NCBI RefSeq assembly: GCF_014651875.1
Contig: NZ_BMXS01000030.1
Location: forward strand, 1 to 44,562
Direction of reading: 5' to 3'
Origin: Litchfieldella qijiaojingensis
GTDB lineage: Bacteria; Pseudomonadota; Gammaproteobacteria; Pseudomonadales; Halomonadaceae
Length of the DNA stretch: 44,562 nucleotides
Part shown: one piece after another, positions 6,509 through 15,464 of the stretch
Position numbering within the stretch: position 1 is the first letter of the stretch
How the letters are laid out: every line of letters begins with the position of its first letter
Translations under genes and position numbers: made by a program
Notes under the pieces: generated by a model
Databases searched by the model: none
Seen by the model: only the letters and a program-made list of their open reading frames with translations
What the model was told of the DNA's origin: nothing

Positions 6509-7897
6509 TCAGCGACGGTTCTCGGCCACGAAGCGCTGCACCGCCGAAAGTTCCGCCGACAGTACCGTGTAACGCTCCTCGCGCTCGAGCAAGTCGTCCA
6601 TATGCGGCGGCAACGGCACGCCAGGGAAGCCCGCCTTGACCACCGCTTCAGCGAACTTGGCTGGATGGGCAGTGGCTAAGGTGATCATCGGCACGGCGAC
6701 GTCGTCTCGTACGCGTTCGGCGGCACGGTAGCCGGTGGCGGTATGCGGATCAAGGATCTCCTGGGTGCGATGATGCGCCTCGCGGATCACCTCGAGGATG
6801 GTGGCGTCATCCACGCTGTGGCTGGCGAACTTCTCCCGCAATTTGGCCAAGGGAGCCTCGGCGAGTGCCGCTGGCTCGTGCTGGAAGCGCTCGAGCAGTG
6901 CCCGCACGGCGTCACCATCGCGCTCGTAGGCTTCGAATAGCAGGCGCTCGAAGTTCGACGACACCACGATATCCATCGACGGCGCCAGAGTGGCGACCAA
7001 CTCCCGCTTGGAAAAGTCGTTGTCGGCGAGCGTGCGATGCAGGATGTCGTTGGCATTGGTGGCGATGATGAACTGCTTGACCGGCAATCCCATGCGGTAG
7101 GCCATGTAGCCGGCGAAGACGTTGCCGAAGTTGGCCGAGGGCACGCAGAAGCTGACCTCGCGATGCGGCGCGCCCAGTGCCACACCAGCGGCTACGTAAT
7201 AGACGATCTGGGCCATGATGCGCGCCCAGTTGATCGAGTTCACCGCCACCAGGCGCGTGCCATTCAAAAAGCCCTGATCGGCGAAGCTGGCCTTGACCAT
7301 CGCTTGGGCGTCATCGAAGTTACCCTCGATGGCGATATTGAAGACGTTGTCGGCCAGCACCGTGGTCATCTGACGGCGCTGCACCTCGGAAACTCGATTG
7401 TGCGGGTGCAGGATGAAGATATCGAGGTTGTCGCAGTGACGGCAGCCCTCGATCGCCGCCGAGCCGGTGTCGCCGGAGGTCGCCCCCATGATCACCGCGC
7501 GTTCGCCGCGCTTTGCGAGGAAGTGGTCGAGGATACGACCGAGCAGTTGCAGGGCAACGTCCTTGAAGGCCAGGGTCGGGCCATGGAACAACTCGAGCAG
7601 GAAGTGGTTGGCGTCGAGTTGGTTGAGCGGTACCACGGCGTCGTGACTGAAGGTGGCATAGGCATCGCGGACCAGCCCGCGGAAGGTGTCATCGTCGATC
7701 TCGCCATTGACGAACGGCTTCATCACCCGGAAAGCGATCTCGGCGTAGGAAAGCCCGGCCATCGCCGTCAGCTCGTCACGCGAAAGCTGCGGAATTTCCT
7801 CCGGCACGTAGAGGCCGCCATCGCTGGCCATACCGGTCAGCACGACTTCTTCGAAACTCAGTGCGGGTGCCTGCCCGCGGGTACTGATATAGCGCAT
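6509..7897 (-). CDS. thrC: Threonine synthase
   Basis: This PLP enzyme converts O-phosphohomoserine to threonine and phosphate, the last step of threonine synthesis. It starts MRYISTRGQ with SFEEVVLTGMASDGGLYVPEEI, the standard N-terminal domain. The PLP lysine is Lys112 in HGPTLAFKDVALQ, and GATSGDTGSAA holds the phosphate-binding loop. At 462 residues it matches the long bacterial type (E. coli is 428). AAGGA precedes the ATG. It is downstream of hom on the same strand, the usual order, but separated by a heptamer repeat array. Confidence 0.95.
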   Translation of the reverse strand: MRYISTRGQAPALSFEEVVLTGMASDGGLYVPEEIPQLSRDELTAMAGLSYAEIAFRVMKPFVNGEIDDDTFRGLVRDAYATFSHDAVVPLNQLDANHFLLELFHGPTLAFKDVALQLLGRILDHFLAKRGERAVIMGATSGDTGSAAIEGCRHCDNLDIFILHPHNRVSEVQRRQMTTVLADNVFNIAIEGNFDDAQAMVKASFADQGFLNGTRLVAVNSINWARIMAQIVYYVAAGVALGAPHREVSFCVPSANFGNVFAGYMAYRMGLPVKQFIIATNANDILHRTLADNDFSKRELVATLAPSMDIVVSSNFERLLFEAYERDGDAVRALLERFQHEPAALAEAPLAKLREKFASHSVDDATILEVIREAHHRTQEILDPHTATGYRAAERVRDDVAVPMITLATAHPAKFAEAVVKAGFPGVPLPPHMDDLLEREERYTVLSAELSAVQRFVAENRR

Positions 7898-7951
7898 TAT
7901 CTATTTCCTTGACGCCATGACTGCTGGCCGCCTGCAGTTTCTATCCAGCTA

Positions 7952-8058
7952 AAGCCCGAAGCCCGAAGCCCGAAGCCCGAAGCCCGAAGCCCGAAGCCCG
8001 AAGCCCGAAGCCCGAAGCCCGAAGCCCGAAGCCCGAAGCCCGAAGCCCGAAGCCCGAA
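7952..8058. repeat. Tandem heptamer array, 15 copies of aagcccg
   Basis: Fifteen perfect copies of the 7-bp unit aagcccg run from 7952 to 8056, followed by aa. Related but decayed sequence (gcttccgacttcaagcttcaagc) continues to 8100. The array fills the gap between hom and thrC, in an untranslated part of the presumed transcript. Because 7 is not a multiple of 3, copy changes would break any reading frame, but none crosses it. Perfect identity suggests recent slippage, so copy number probably varies between strains. Confidence 0.95.
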
Positions 8059-8101
8059 TCAGGGTGTTTCTTCCAGCTTCCGACTTCAAGCTTCAAGCTA
8101 A

Positions 8102-9427
8102 TCATTCATGCTCGTCGAGCGATTCGACGCGGATACGGGTTACCGGACCAGCAATGTCGGCCAGCGACTCGAGTTGGCGAATCGCCTCGTTCATGTGCTT
8201 CTCACGAGTACGGTGAGTCAGCAGGATGATCGGCACCAGTTCACCTTCGGTGGCTTCCTTCTGGATCAGCGCCTCGATCGAGATGCCCTGCTCGGAAAGG
8301 ATCGTCGCCACCCTGGCCAGCACCCCGGGGCGGTCCACCGCCAGCAAGCGCAGGTAGTAGGCGGTAACGATGTCCTCCATGGGCAGCATCGGCAGGCTAT
8401 CTTCACTGTCGTGGATGCCGCTGAAGGCCAGGTAAGGCACCCGATAGTGGTGATCGGTGGTGATATCACGGGCCACATCGAGAAGGTCGGCGACCACCGC
8501 CGAGGCGGTCGGCTCGGCTCCCGCACCAGCCCCGTAGTAAAGGGTCGGCCCCACGGCATCCCCCATCACCGCGATGGCATTCTTGACACCATGCACGTTG
8601 GCCAGTAGCCGCTCCTTGGGGATCAGCGTCGGATGCACGCGCAGCTCGAAACCAGCTTCGGTGCGCTTGGAGATGCCCAGGTGCTTGATGATGTAACCAA
8701 GGTTGTCGGCTTGTTCGACGTCCTCGGCGGTGATCCGCGAAATGCCCTCGGTATAGGCCTTCTCGAACTGCAGCGGCACCCCATAGGCGATGGAAGCGAG
8801 GATGGTCAGCTTGTGAGCGGCGTCGATACCCTCGACGTCGAAAGTCGGATCCGCCTCGGCATAGCCCAGCGCCTGAGCCTCGGCCAGCACGTCCTCGAAG
8901 GCACGCCCCTCGTCGCGCATATGGGTCAGGATGTAGTTGCCGGTGCCGTTGATGATACCGGCCAGCCACTCGATGCGGTTGGCGCCCAACCCTTCGCGCA
9001 GCGACTTGATCACCGGAATGCCCCCGGCCACCGCAGCCTCGAAGGCAACGATCACACCCTTCTCGTGGGCCGCCTGGAAGATCTCGTTGCCGTGCACGGC
9101 GATCAGCGCCTTGTTGGCGGTGACCACATGCTTGCCGTGCTCGATGGCGGTCAGTACCAGTTCACGTGCCACGTCATAGCCGCCGATCAACTCGACGAGC
9201 ACATCGACATCGGGATTTCTGGCCACCTCGAAGATATCCGCGGTGGTCTTGACGCCGGTCGTATCGCAGTCCGGGTTGTCGCGCCGCATCGCCACCTGTT
9301 CGATCACGATCGGGCGTCCCGCACGTCGCGCGATCTCATCGGCGTTGCGTGTCAACACATTGAAGGTACCGCCACCCACGGTGCCCAGGCCACAGATTCC
9401 CACTCTCACCGGTTTCAATGTCGTCAT
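8102..9427 (-). CDS. hom: Homoserine dehydrogenase
   Basis: It reduces aspartate semialdehyde to homoserine with NAD(P)H, the branch point to threonine and methionine. The N-terminal nucleotide fold has GICGLGTVGGG (10-20). The catalytic domain has AAVAGGIPVIK and GIINGTGNYIL, and the C-terminus has an ACT domain (AVDRPGVLARVATILSEQG) that normally binds threonine for feedback inhibition. Monofunctional, 441 residues. The ATG at 9427 directly abuts its AAGGGG; a TTG at 9418, nine bases further and giving MKPVRVG as in Pseudomonas, may be the true start. Precedes thrC. Confidence 0.93.
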   Translation of the reverse strand: MTTLKPVRVGICGLGTVGGGTFNVLTRNADEIARRAGRPIVIEQVAMRRDNPDCDTTGVKTTADIFEVARNPDVDVLVELIGGYDVARELVLTAIEHGKHVVTANKALIAVHGNEIFQAAHEKGVIVAFEAAVAGGIPVIKSLREGLGANRIEWLAGIINGTGNYILTHMRDEGRAFEDVLAEAQALGYAEADPTFDVEGIDAAHKLTILASIAYGVPLQFEKAYTEGISRITAEDVEQADNLGYIIKHLGISKRTEAGFELRVHPTLIPKERLLANVHGVKNAIAVMGDAVGPTLYYGAGAGAEPTASAVVADLLDVARDITTDHHYRVPYLAFSGIHDSEDSLPMLPMEDIVTAYYLRLLAVDRPGVLARVATILSEQGISIEALIQKEATEGELVPIILLTHRTREKHMNEAIRQLESLADIAGPVTRIRVESLDEHE

Positions 9428-9515
9428 CCCCTTGCTTGTATCATGTTGTCGCGATGCCATCGCACGCTCATCAAGCGCTCGAGCTTGGCATTGTCGCGGA
9501 AGCATCGCATCAGTA

Positions 9516-10265
9516 TCAGTCGTCCAGGCCGAGCATTCCCGCCAGGCGTTCGGCCGGCACATAGCCCGGCACCATGCGCCCATCGGGCATCACGATCGCC
9601 GGCGTGCCCTGAACACCAAGTGCCATCCCCAGATGATACTGGTCCTCGACCGGGTTGTCGCAGTCCGGCGAATTGGATAGTGCCTCACCGCGCTTGGCCG
9701 AGGTCATGGCTTCGGTTCGGTTGTCCGCGCACCAGACCTGGCTCAACACTCGTCCACCTTCGGAACCCATGCCAGCTCGAGGAAACGCCAGATAGTGTAC
9801 CTCGATGCCCATCTCGTTGAGCTTGGGCACTTCCTCGTGCAGTCGCCGGCAGTAAGGGCAGGTGGTATCGGTGAACACAGTGATCGCGGCACGACTTTCT
9901 CCGGCACCGCGGAAAATCACCTGCTCGCTCTCTGGCACCTGGGCCAAACGCTCGGCACGTTCGCTGTTGCGACGTTGCTCGGTAAGGTTAACCAATCCCG
10001 CTTCACTATTCTCGTAGAGATCGCCTACGAGGAAGTGCTTGCCTTCAGCATCACTGTAGAAGGTCTCGCCACTCTCCAGACGTACCTCGAAGAAGCCATC
10101 GATGGGCGTTTCACGCACCTCGGCGACCGGCATGGGATCGCCGTTCACGGTCAGCCGCTCGGCCAGTTGGTGATGGGTAGAGGCCAATGCGGTGGTGACG
10201 AGTCCGAGGGTGGTCAGGACGGCGGCGAACAGGCTTCGTGGGGCAGGCATCAAGTGTCGATTCAT
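9516..10265 (-). CDS. dsbC: Thiol:disulfide interchange protein DsbC
   Basis: This periplasmic disulfide isomerase repairs wrongly paired cysteines. A signal peptide (about 1-29, ending ALA) is followed by the short dimerisation domain and a thioredoxin fold with CPYC (136-139) and cis-proline Thr221-Pro222 (GTPAIV). Cys179 and Cys202 match the structural disulfide of DsbC. It begins 2 bases after xerD ends, so the two are co-transcribed, as in many gammaproteobacteria. Confidence 0.93.
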   Translation of the reverse strand: MNRHLMPAPRSLFAAVLTTLGLVTTALASTHHQLAERLTVNGDPMPVAEVRETPIDGFFEVRLESGETFYSDAEGKHFLVGDLYENSEAGLVNLTEQRRNSERAERLAQVPESEQVIFRGAGESRAAITVFTDTTCPYCRRLHEEVPKLNEMGIEVHYLAFPRAGMGSEGGRVLSQVWCADNRTEAMTSAKRGEALSNSPDCDNPVEDQYHLGMALGVQGTPAIVMPDGRMVPGYVPAERLAGMLGLDD

Positions 10266-10267
10266 GG

Positions 10268-11170
10268 TTAACCTCTAGGATGATGAGCGGCATGCAGCAT
10301 TTCCAGGCGCGCCTGGGCGACATGCGTGTAAATCTGCGTGGTCGACAGGTCACTGTGACCGAGCAACAGCTGTACGACACGCAGATTGGCGCCATGATTC
10401 AATAAATGGGTCGCAAAGGCATGGCGCAGCGTGTGCGGCGACAACGGCTTATCGATACCCGCCACCACGGCATGCACCTTGATACGATGCCAAAAGGTCT
10501 GGCGCGTCATGAAGCCATCGCCACGACCGGGGAACAAGGGTGGCCGGGTGATATCGGCCATCAACGCCCCACGTCCGGTTCGCAGATAACGTTCCAGCCA
10601 GGCGATCGCTTCTTCGCCGAGCGGTACCAGTCGCTCTTTGTCACCCTTGCCGATTACCCGGATCACGCCCTGACGCAGGTTGATCGATTCCATGGTCAGC
10701 CCGACGAGTTCGGAAACCCTCAGCCCGCTGCCGTAGAGAACCTCGAGCATGGCGCGATCGCGCAACCCGATGGCCGTATCCAGGTCCGGCGCTTCCAGCA
10801 AACGCTCCACCTCGGCTTCGTCGAGCGTGTCGGGCAATTGCGGCCGGATCCGGGGCAAACGCACCTCGGTCAAGGGGTCATGACCGATCGTACCGGTAGC
10901 TAGTGCCCAGCGATAGAAACGTCGCAGACTCGATAGCAGACGGGCATTGGAGCGCAACTGGTATCCAGCGGCGCGCCGCTCGTCCAAGCATTCCGGCAAT
11001 GCCCCGGGGGGTGGCGCCAGTAGCGAGTGCCCGCGAGTCGCGAGATACTCGCCCCAGGCCTCCAGATCACGCCGATATGCCGACAGGGTGTGTTCGCTTG
11101 CACCTTGCTCGAGCCACAGGGCATCGAGAAAAGTCTCCAACAAGCCATCACGCTCGGTCGTGTCACTCAT
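10268..11170 (-). CDS. xerD: Site-specific tyrosine recombinase XerD
   Basis: XerD works with XerC at dif to resolve chromosome dimers at division. The SAM-like N-terminal domain (about 10-95) precedes the catalytic domain with the full active site: Arg151 (GSGLRVSEL), Lys175 (GKGDKER), His246 and Arg249 (HTLRHAF), His272 (LLGHSDL) and Tyr281 (TQIYTHV). The 300-residue length and the position before dsbC, as in E. coli, favour XerD over XerC. Confidence 0.93.
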   Translation of the reverse strand: MSDTTERDGLLETFLDALWLEQGASEHTLSAYRRDLEAWGEYLATRGHSLLAPPPGALPECLDERRAAGYQLRSNARLLSSLRRFYRWALATGTIGHDPLTEVRLPRIRPQLPDTLDEAEVERLLEAPDLDTAIGLRDRAMLEVLYGSGLRVSELVGLTMESINLRQGVIRVIGKGDKERLVPLGEEAIAWLERYLRTGRGALMADITRPPLFPGRGDGFMTRQTFWHRIKVHAVVAGIDKPLSPHTLRHAFATHLLNHGANLRVVQLLLGHSDLSTTQIYTHVAQARLEMLHAAHHPRG

Positions 11171-11191
11171 CGGCCACCCTCAGATGCGCCG

Positions 11192-11223
11192 AAACCCCGC
11201 CCCGCGCAAGCGGTGACGGGGTC
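11192..11223 (-). terminator. Probable terminator of the rpsP-rplS operon
   Basis: On the minus strand ACCCCG...CGGGGT encloses an inner CCGC-TTGC-GCGG stem with a small unequal loop, followed by TTTC. It lies between rplS and xerD. The T-run is short, so it may be weak. Confidence 0.5.
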
Positions 11224-11279
11224 TCGCAAGGGCACGGGCAGAAGAACAAGCTCCGCACCACTTCGGCCAGTGCTTGCGC

Positions 11280-11636
11280 TTAGGCCAGCTTTTCCTTGAT
11301 ACGAGCAGATTTGCCGCTGCGTTCGCGGAGATAGTACAGCTTGGCCTGACGCACGTCGCCACGACGCTTGACGTCGATGGAGGCGACCAGGGGGCTATAG
11401 GTCTGGAAGGTCCGCTCGACGCCGACACCGTGGGAAATCTTACGCACGGTAAAGGCGGAGTTCAGACCACGGTTGCGCTTGCCGATCACCACGCCTTCGA
11501 AGGCCTGCAGACGCTCGCGGTTGCCTTCCTTGACCTTGACCTGCACGACCACGGTATCGCCCGGAGCGAAGGCCGGGACTTCCTTGGTCATCTGCTCGGC
11601 TTCGATCGCCTGGATCACCTTGTTCTTGCTGCTCAT
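11280..11636 (-). CDS. rplS: 50S ribosomal protein L19
   Basis: L19 lies at the subunit interface of the ribosome. The 118-residue protein has the family's sequence, including [38 protein letters not shown] and a basic C-terminal half. It is the last gene of the rpsP-rimM-trmD-rplS operon, 120 bases after trmD. Confidence 0.97.
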   Translation of the reverse strand: MSSKNKVIQAIEAEQMTKEVPAFAPGDTVVVQVKVKEGNRERLQAFEGVVIGKRNRGLNSAFTVRKISHGVGVERTFQTYSPLVASIDVKRRGDVRQAKLYYLRERSGKSARIKEKLA

Positions 11637-11756
11637 TGCTTGCTCCTCAATGTTTCCTTCTCCATCGAGCGTCGCTCGATGGTCGTGATCCCGACGTTCG
11701 GCCCCAAACGGGCAATGACGCGGGAGTCGACTCTGTGAATGACGCAGCTACCCCGA

Positions 11757-12566
11757 TCAGTCCTGCTCCGGGGGAACCTGCACCTCCGCCTGACTGGCGT
11801 ATTCCTCGATGAACTCGTCGAGCAATGCCTGCTGCTCGCGAGTCAAGGTCCTGCCCTCTAACAAGTCAGGGCGTCTCAACCAAGTACGCCCCAGTGACTG
11901 TTTCAACCGCCAGCGTTTGATTGCCGCGTGATTTCCACTGAGCAGAACCTCCGGCACCGACCGTCCCTCGAATACTTCGGGACGCGTGTAATGGGGGCAA
12001 TCCAGCAGACCGTCGTTGAAGGAGTCCTCCACCGCCGAATCCTGATGGCCCAGCACGCCGGGCACCAGCCGTGCCGCGGCATCGATCAGCACCATGGCCG
12101 GCAGCTCGCCGCCGCTCAGCACATAATCGCCGATCGACCATTCTTCATCGACATCGCTGTCCACGATGCGTTCGTCGATGCCTTCGTAACGACCGGCGAT
12201 CACCACCAAAGGTGTGGCGCCAGCCAGCTCTCGCACGCCCCGCTGATCAAGAGGTCGCCCCTGTGGCGACAGGTAGATCACCTTGGCGGGGCGGCCTGTG
12301 GCGGCCTTGGCCCGAACGCGGGCATCGGCGATGGCTCCGCGCAGGGTCTCGACCTTCATCAGCATCCCCGGACCGCCCCCATAGGGACGATCGTCTACCG
12401 TGCGGTGCTTGTCGGTGGCATAGTCCCGAGGGTTCCAGAACTCCAGTTCCAGAACCCCTTGCTTGACCGCTCGCCCCGTCACGCCGTGACGCGTGATCGC
12501 CTCGAACATTTCCGGGAATAGCGAAACGACACCAATCCACACGGCAGCAATATCCCGTCGCATCAT
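11757..12566 (-). CDS. trmD: tRNA (guanine-N1)-methyltransferase TrmD
   Basis: TrmD methylates G37 of tRNAs reading CNN codons, preventing frameshifts, using S-adenosylmethionine. The SPOUT trefoil-knot motifs are present: [34 protein letters not shown] and [10 protein letters not shown]. The ATG at 12566 gives 269 residues. A GTG at 12542, giving [13 protein letters not shown] like most homologues, is an equally good start. It is 41 bases after rimM. Confidence 0.95.
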   Translation of the reverse strand: MMRRDIAAVWIGVVSLFPEMFEAITRHGVTGRAVKQGVLELEFWNPRDYATDKHRTVDDRPYGGGPGMLMKVETLRGAIADARVRAKAATGRPAKVIYLSPQGRPLDQRGVRELAGATPLVVIAGRYEGIDERIVDSDVDEEWSIGDYVLSGGELPAMVLIDAAARLVPGVLGHQDSAVEDSFNDGLLDCPHYTRPEVFEGRSVPEVLLSGNHAAIKRWRLKQSLGRTWLRRPDLLEGRTLTREQQALLDEFIEEYASQAEVQVPPEQD

Positions 12567-12607
12567 TCCCGACGGTCACACTCGGGAAACGCTACGTCAG
12601 TTTTCGT

Positions 12608-13183
12608 TCAGAACTCCGGATCCCAATCCACCGTCATGATGCCGGCATCCAGGTCCACATCGTGCACGACCTGATCTGGAAGGAAGGGGAGCAAGCGTTC
12701 CCGCTCATCGACGGACTCGGCGTCCCCGACCACGACCATGACATCGTTGGCCCCGGTTTCGAACAAATAGCTCACATGACCGAGAACGGTGCCTTGCAGG
12801 GTGACCACCCGCAGACCTTCCAACTGGAACCAGTAATAGTCGCCACGGTCGAGCTCGGGCAATGCGTCCTTCGGCAGCAACACTTCGGCACCCGTCAACT
12901 CTTCGGCCTGCTCACGAGACGTCACGCCGTCGAGATTGACCACCAGGCCCTTGCCATGACGTCGCCCCTGCCTGACCAGCCTCGTCTCGACCCGCCCGGC
13001 ATGCCTCAACACCCATTCGGGGTAGTCGAGAATGCCATCCATGGGACTGGTATACGAATACACGCGAAACCAACCCTTGACGCCGTAAGGGCTAGTCAGC
13101 TTGCCCAGTACCACGTACTGGTCGTCACTGCTGTCGATGGCGTGCCCTACCACTGCCAATACCTCGCTGGACATGGTCGTCAC
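12608..13183 (-). CDS. rimM: Ribosome maturation factor RimM
   Basis: RimM binds S19 and helps fold the 3' domain of 16S rRNA. The N-terminal RimM domain has LGKLTSPYGVKGWFRVYSYT. The C-terminal PRC-barrel has GDYYWFQLEGLRVV, the variable GHVSYLFETGANDVMVV and PFLPDQVVHDVDLDAG. At 191 residues it is slightly longer than E. coli RimM (182), with extra N-terminal residues. Third gene from the operon's end. Confidence 0.95.
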   Translation of the reverse strand: MTTMSSEVLAVVGHAIDSSDDQYVVLGKLTSPYGVKGWFRVYSYTSPMDGILDYPEWVLRHAGRVETRLVRQGRRHGKGLVVNLDGVTSREQAEELTGAEVLLPKDALPELDRGDYYWFQLEGLRVVTLQGTVLGHVSYLFETGANDVMVVVGDAESVDERERLLPFLPDQVVHDVDLDAGIMTVDWDPEF

Positions 13184-13221
13184 GCCTCGCCAATTCTGGC
13201 TCGGCCAGCACCGCCGCAGGC

Positions 13222-13470
13222 TCAGGCCTGCTTGCGGGCTTCCTTGATCAGTTCGGCGACGCGGTCGGAGACCTGTGCGCCCTGGTCCTGCCAGTGAGTG
13301 ACACGATCCAGATCGATGCGCAGGCGCTCTTCCTGACCACGGGCGACCGGATTGAAGAAGCCGACCCGCTCGATGAAGCGGCCATCGCGAGACTTGCGAG
13401 AGTCGCTAACCGTCAGGTGGTAGAAGGGACGCTTCTTGGCGCCACCACGTGCCAGACGAATGGTAACCAT
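13222..13470 (-). CDS. rpsP: 30S ribosomal protein S16
   Basis: An 82-residue S16: [19 protein letters not shown], then [20 protein letters not shown] and the C-terminal [20 protein letters not shown]. It is the first gene of the rpsP operon and needed for 30S assembly. A good promoter lies 175 bases upstream, which leaves a leader of about 170 bases. Confidence 0.97.
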   Translation of the reverse strand: MVTIRLARGGAKKRPFYHLTVSDSRKSRDGRFIERVGFFNPVARGQEERLRIDLDRVTHWQDQGAQVSDRVAELIKEARKQA

Positions 13471-13645
13471 TGCGTAAACTGTCCTTCGGTTGAAGTTACT
13501 GAATATTGGCGAAGCCCGGTACCTCAGCGGGCTCCTTCATCTGCAGGCTTTCCTGGAGAAAGCCGGGCCTCGGCGAACTCTGCGAGATGCCACCGAGCAG
13601 CCTGTTGTCACGACGTGGCGCGCGGTCCTGCCACGAAGAGGCAGC

Positions 13646-13674
13646 ATTCTACGGAAATCGGCGCCAGTTGGAAA
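13646..13674 (-). promoter_or_regulatory. Sigma-70 promoter for the rpsP operon
   Basis: On the minus strand TTTCCA (13674-13669), a 17-base spacer and TAGAAT (13651-13646) form a good sigma-70 site. It lies just after ffh and reads toward rpsP. The leader contains GC-rich stems that might be regulatory, but I see no known motif. Confidence 0.55.
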
Positions 13675-13701
13675 CCTTTTTCCACACACCACGTCATCGG
13701 C

Positions 13702-15120
13702 TCAACGCCAGGGGAAACCACCTCCCGGGCCACCCATGCCGCCTGGGCCACCTGGGCCACCTGGGCCACCTGGGCCACCGCCCATCATGCCGGACATGCC
13801 ACGCATCATTTTCTGCATGCCACCCTTCTTTCCGGCCTTCTTCATCATCTTCTGCATCTGCTTATGCTGTTTGAGCAAGCGGTTGAGGTCGGGCACCTGC
13901 AGACCGGCCCCCGCGGCGATGCGCCGCTTGCGCGAACCGTTGATGATATCCGGCTTGCGCCTCTCCTTGGGTGTCATCGAGTTGATCAGCGCCTCGAGCT
14001 TCGCCAGTTCCTTCTCGGGCCCCGGCCCTTGGGCCAACTCGGCCATCTGCCCCATGCCGGGCAGCTTGCTCATTAGCCCGCCCATGCCGCCCATCTTCTT
14101 GAGTTGCTGGAGCTGGTCGCGGAAATCCTCCAGGTCGAAGCCTTCTCCCTTCTTGACCTTCTTGGCCAGTTTGTCGGCCTTGGTCTTGTCGACGGTGCGC
14201 TCGGCCTCCTCGATCAGCGACAGCACATCGCCCATGCCCAGGATGCGCGACGCCACGCGGTCAGGGTGGAAGGGTTCCAAGGCATCGACCTTCTCGCCCA
14301 CACCCATGAACTTGATCGGCTTGCCGGTAATGTGGCGCACCGACAACGCGGCACCCCCGCGGGCGTCACCATCGGCCTTGGTGAGGACCACCCCGGTCAG
14401 TGGCAGCGCCTCGTGGAATGCCTTGGCGGTATTGGCGGCATCCTGGCCGGTCATGGCATCGACGACGAACAGCGTTTCCTGCGGGGCAATCGCCTTATGC
14501 AGGGCCTGGATCTCGTCCATCATGTCGGCATCGACATGCAACCGGCCAGCGGTGTCGACGATCACCACGTCATGGAACTGGATCCGTGCGTGCTTGAGCG
14601 CCGCCTCGGCAATGCCCACCGGTTGCTGGGCACTGGTCGACGGGAAGAAATCGACACCAACCTCCCCGGCCAGTGTTTCGAGCTGGTCGATCGCCGCCGG
14701 ACGATAGACGTCAGCGGACACCACCAGCACTTTCTTCTTCTCGCGCTCTTTCAAATAGCGCGCCAGCTTGGCCACCGAGGTAGTCTTGCCCGCCCCCTGC
14801 AAACCTGCCATCAGGATCACCGCCGGCGTTCCCTTGAGGCTCAGGCCTTCGTTGGGCTCGCCCATGATCGCCTCGAGCTCCTGCTGGACGATCTTGACGA
14901 ACTGCTGGCCCGGCGACAGGCTGCGCGACACTTCCTGGCCCACGGCGCGCTCGCGCACGCGTTCAACGAACGCCTTGACCACTGGCAGGGCCACGTCGGC
15001 CTCCAGTAGCGCCCGGCGTACCTCGCGCAAGGTATCCTTGATATTGTCTTCGGTCAGCTTGGCCTGACCGCTAATGGACTTCAGCGTCTGCGACAGACGC
15101 TCTGTCAAACTCTCGAACAT
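13702..15120 (-). CDS. ffh: Signal recognition particle protein Ffh
   Basis: Ffh binds 4.5S RNA and signal sequences and delivers ribosomes to FtsY at the membrane. The N domain (1-95) is followed by the GTPase domain, with GLQGAGKT (106-113), DTAGRLHVD and TKADGDARGG. The methionine-rich M domain (about 300-430) has INSMTPKERR and INGSRKRRIAAGAG. The C-terminus (about 430-472) is Met/Gly-rich and includes four GGP-type repeats encoded by 9-bp DNA repeats (13745-13779), longer than in E. coli (453). Confidence 0.96.
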   Translation of the reverse strand: MFESLTERLSQTLKSISGQAKLTEDNIKDTLREVRRALLEADVALPVVKAFVERVRERAVGQEVSRSLSPGQQFVKIVQQELEAIMGEPNEGLSLKGTPAVILMAGLQGAGKTTSVAKLARYLKEREKKKVLVVSADVYRPAAIDQLETLAGEVGVDFFPSTSAQQPVGIAEAALKHARIQFHDVVIVDTAGRLHVDADMMDEIQALHKAIAPQETLFVVDAMTGQDAANTAKAFHEALPLTGVVLTKADGDARGGAALSVRHITGKPIKFMGVGEKVDALEPFHPDRVASRILGMGDVLSLIEEAERTVDKTKADKLAKKVKKGEGFDLEDFRDQLQQLKKMGGMGGLMSKLPGMGQMAELAQGPGPEKELAKLEALINSMTPKERRKPDIINGSRKRRIAAGAGLQVPDLNRLLKQHKQMQKMMKKAGKKGGMQKMMRGMSGMMGGGPGGPGGPGGPGGMGGPGGGFPWR

Positions 15121-15158
15121 GGGCCTCTCCGGCAGCGATGCCTTGGCTGTGGTCAGCG

Positions 15159-15187
15159 ATTATACGCCTTAGCGACGCGAGTCTCCA
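15159..15187 (-). promoter_or_regulatory. Sigma-70 promoter for ffh
   Basis: A perfect TATAAT (minus strand, 15164-15159) is preceded after 17 bases by TGGAGA (15187-15182). It is about 39 bases ahead of the ffh start, and reads away from the MITE-like element. Confidence 0.65.
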
Positions 15188-15285
15188 TGCACCTGTCGCC
15201 ACCCTGGCATTGACTGGGCGCCGCTCCGGGGATTCGGTATAGTGGGCGTTTCCGATCAGTTTCCCATTATCATTTCGCCGTTTCG

Positions 15286-15441
15286 GGAAACGCTGAATAA
15301 ACCGACGAGCATGGTCAAGCGCAAGGCGCACGGAGCACAGGAACCGGAGCATATGGGGTATATGTGAGGATCCGACGGTCCGACGCTTCGGCACCGCGCA
15401 ACGCAGCGATTGATCTGCGCCGGCATTTATTCAGTGCTTCC
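15286..15441. mobile_element. MITE-like non-autonomous element, 156 bp
   Basis: The ends are inverted repeats: GGAAACGCTGAATAAA at 15286-15301 and, reading inward on the other strand, GGAAGCACTGAATAAA from 15441. These differ at two of 16 positions. TTCG flanks both sides (15282-15285 and 15442-15445), a 4-bp target duplication. The interior has no real gene. It lies between ffh and the divergent CcsA-like gene and ends 23 bases before the latter's start, so it may affect that gene's expression. Confidence 0.65.
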
Positions 15442-15464
15442 TTCGCGGCTCATGGACACGATTG

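Noticed and set aside
7037-7912. Long plus-strand open frame opposite thrC
   Set aside because: Shadow of the high-GC thrC gene; no family motif or ribosome site.
7952-8058. Repeat array considered as CRISPR
   Set aside because: Units are 7 bp with no spacers and no cas genes nearby.
8633-9820. 395-codon plus-strand open frame opposite hom and dsbC
   Set aside because: Spans two well-supported genes on the other strand; composition is that of an antisense frame.
15071-15394. Minus-strand open frame over the MITE-like element
   Set aside because: Runs through both the element and the ffh promoter; no motif, and the inverted ends explain the sequence better.
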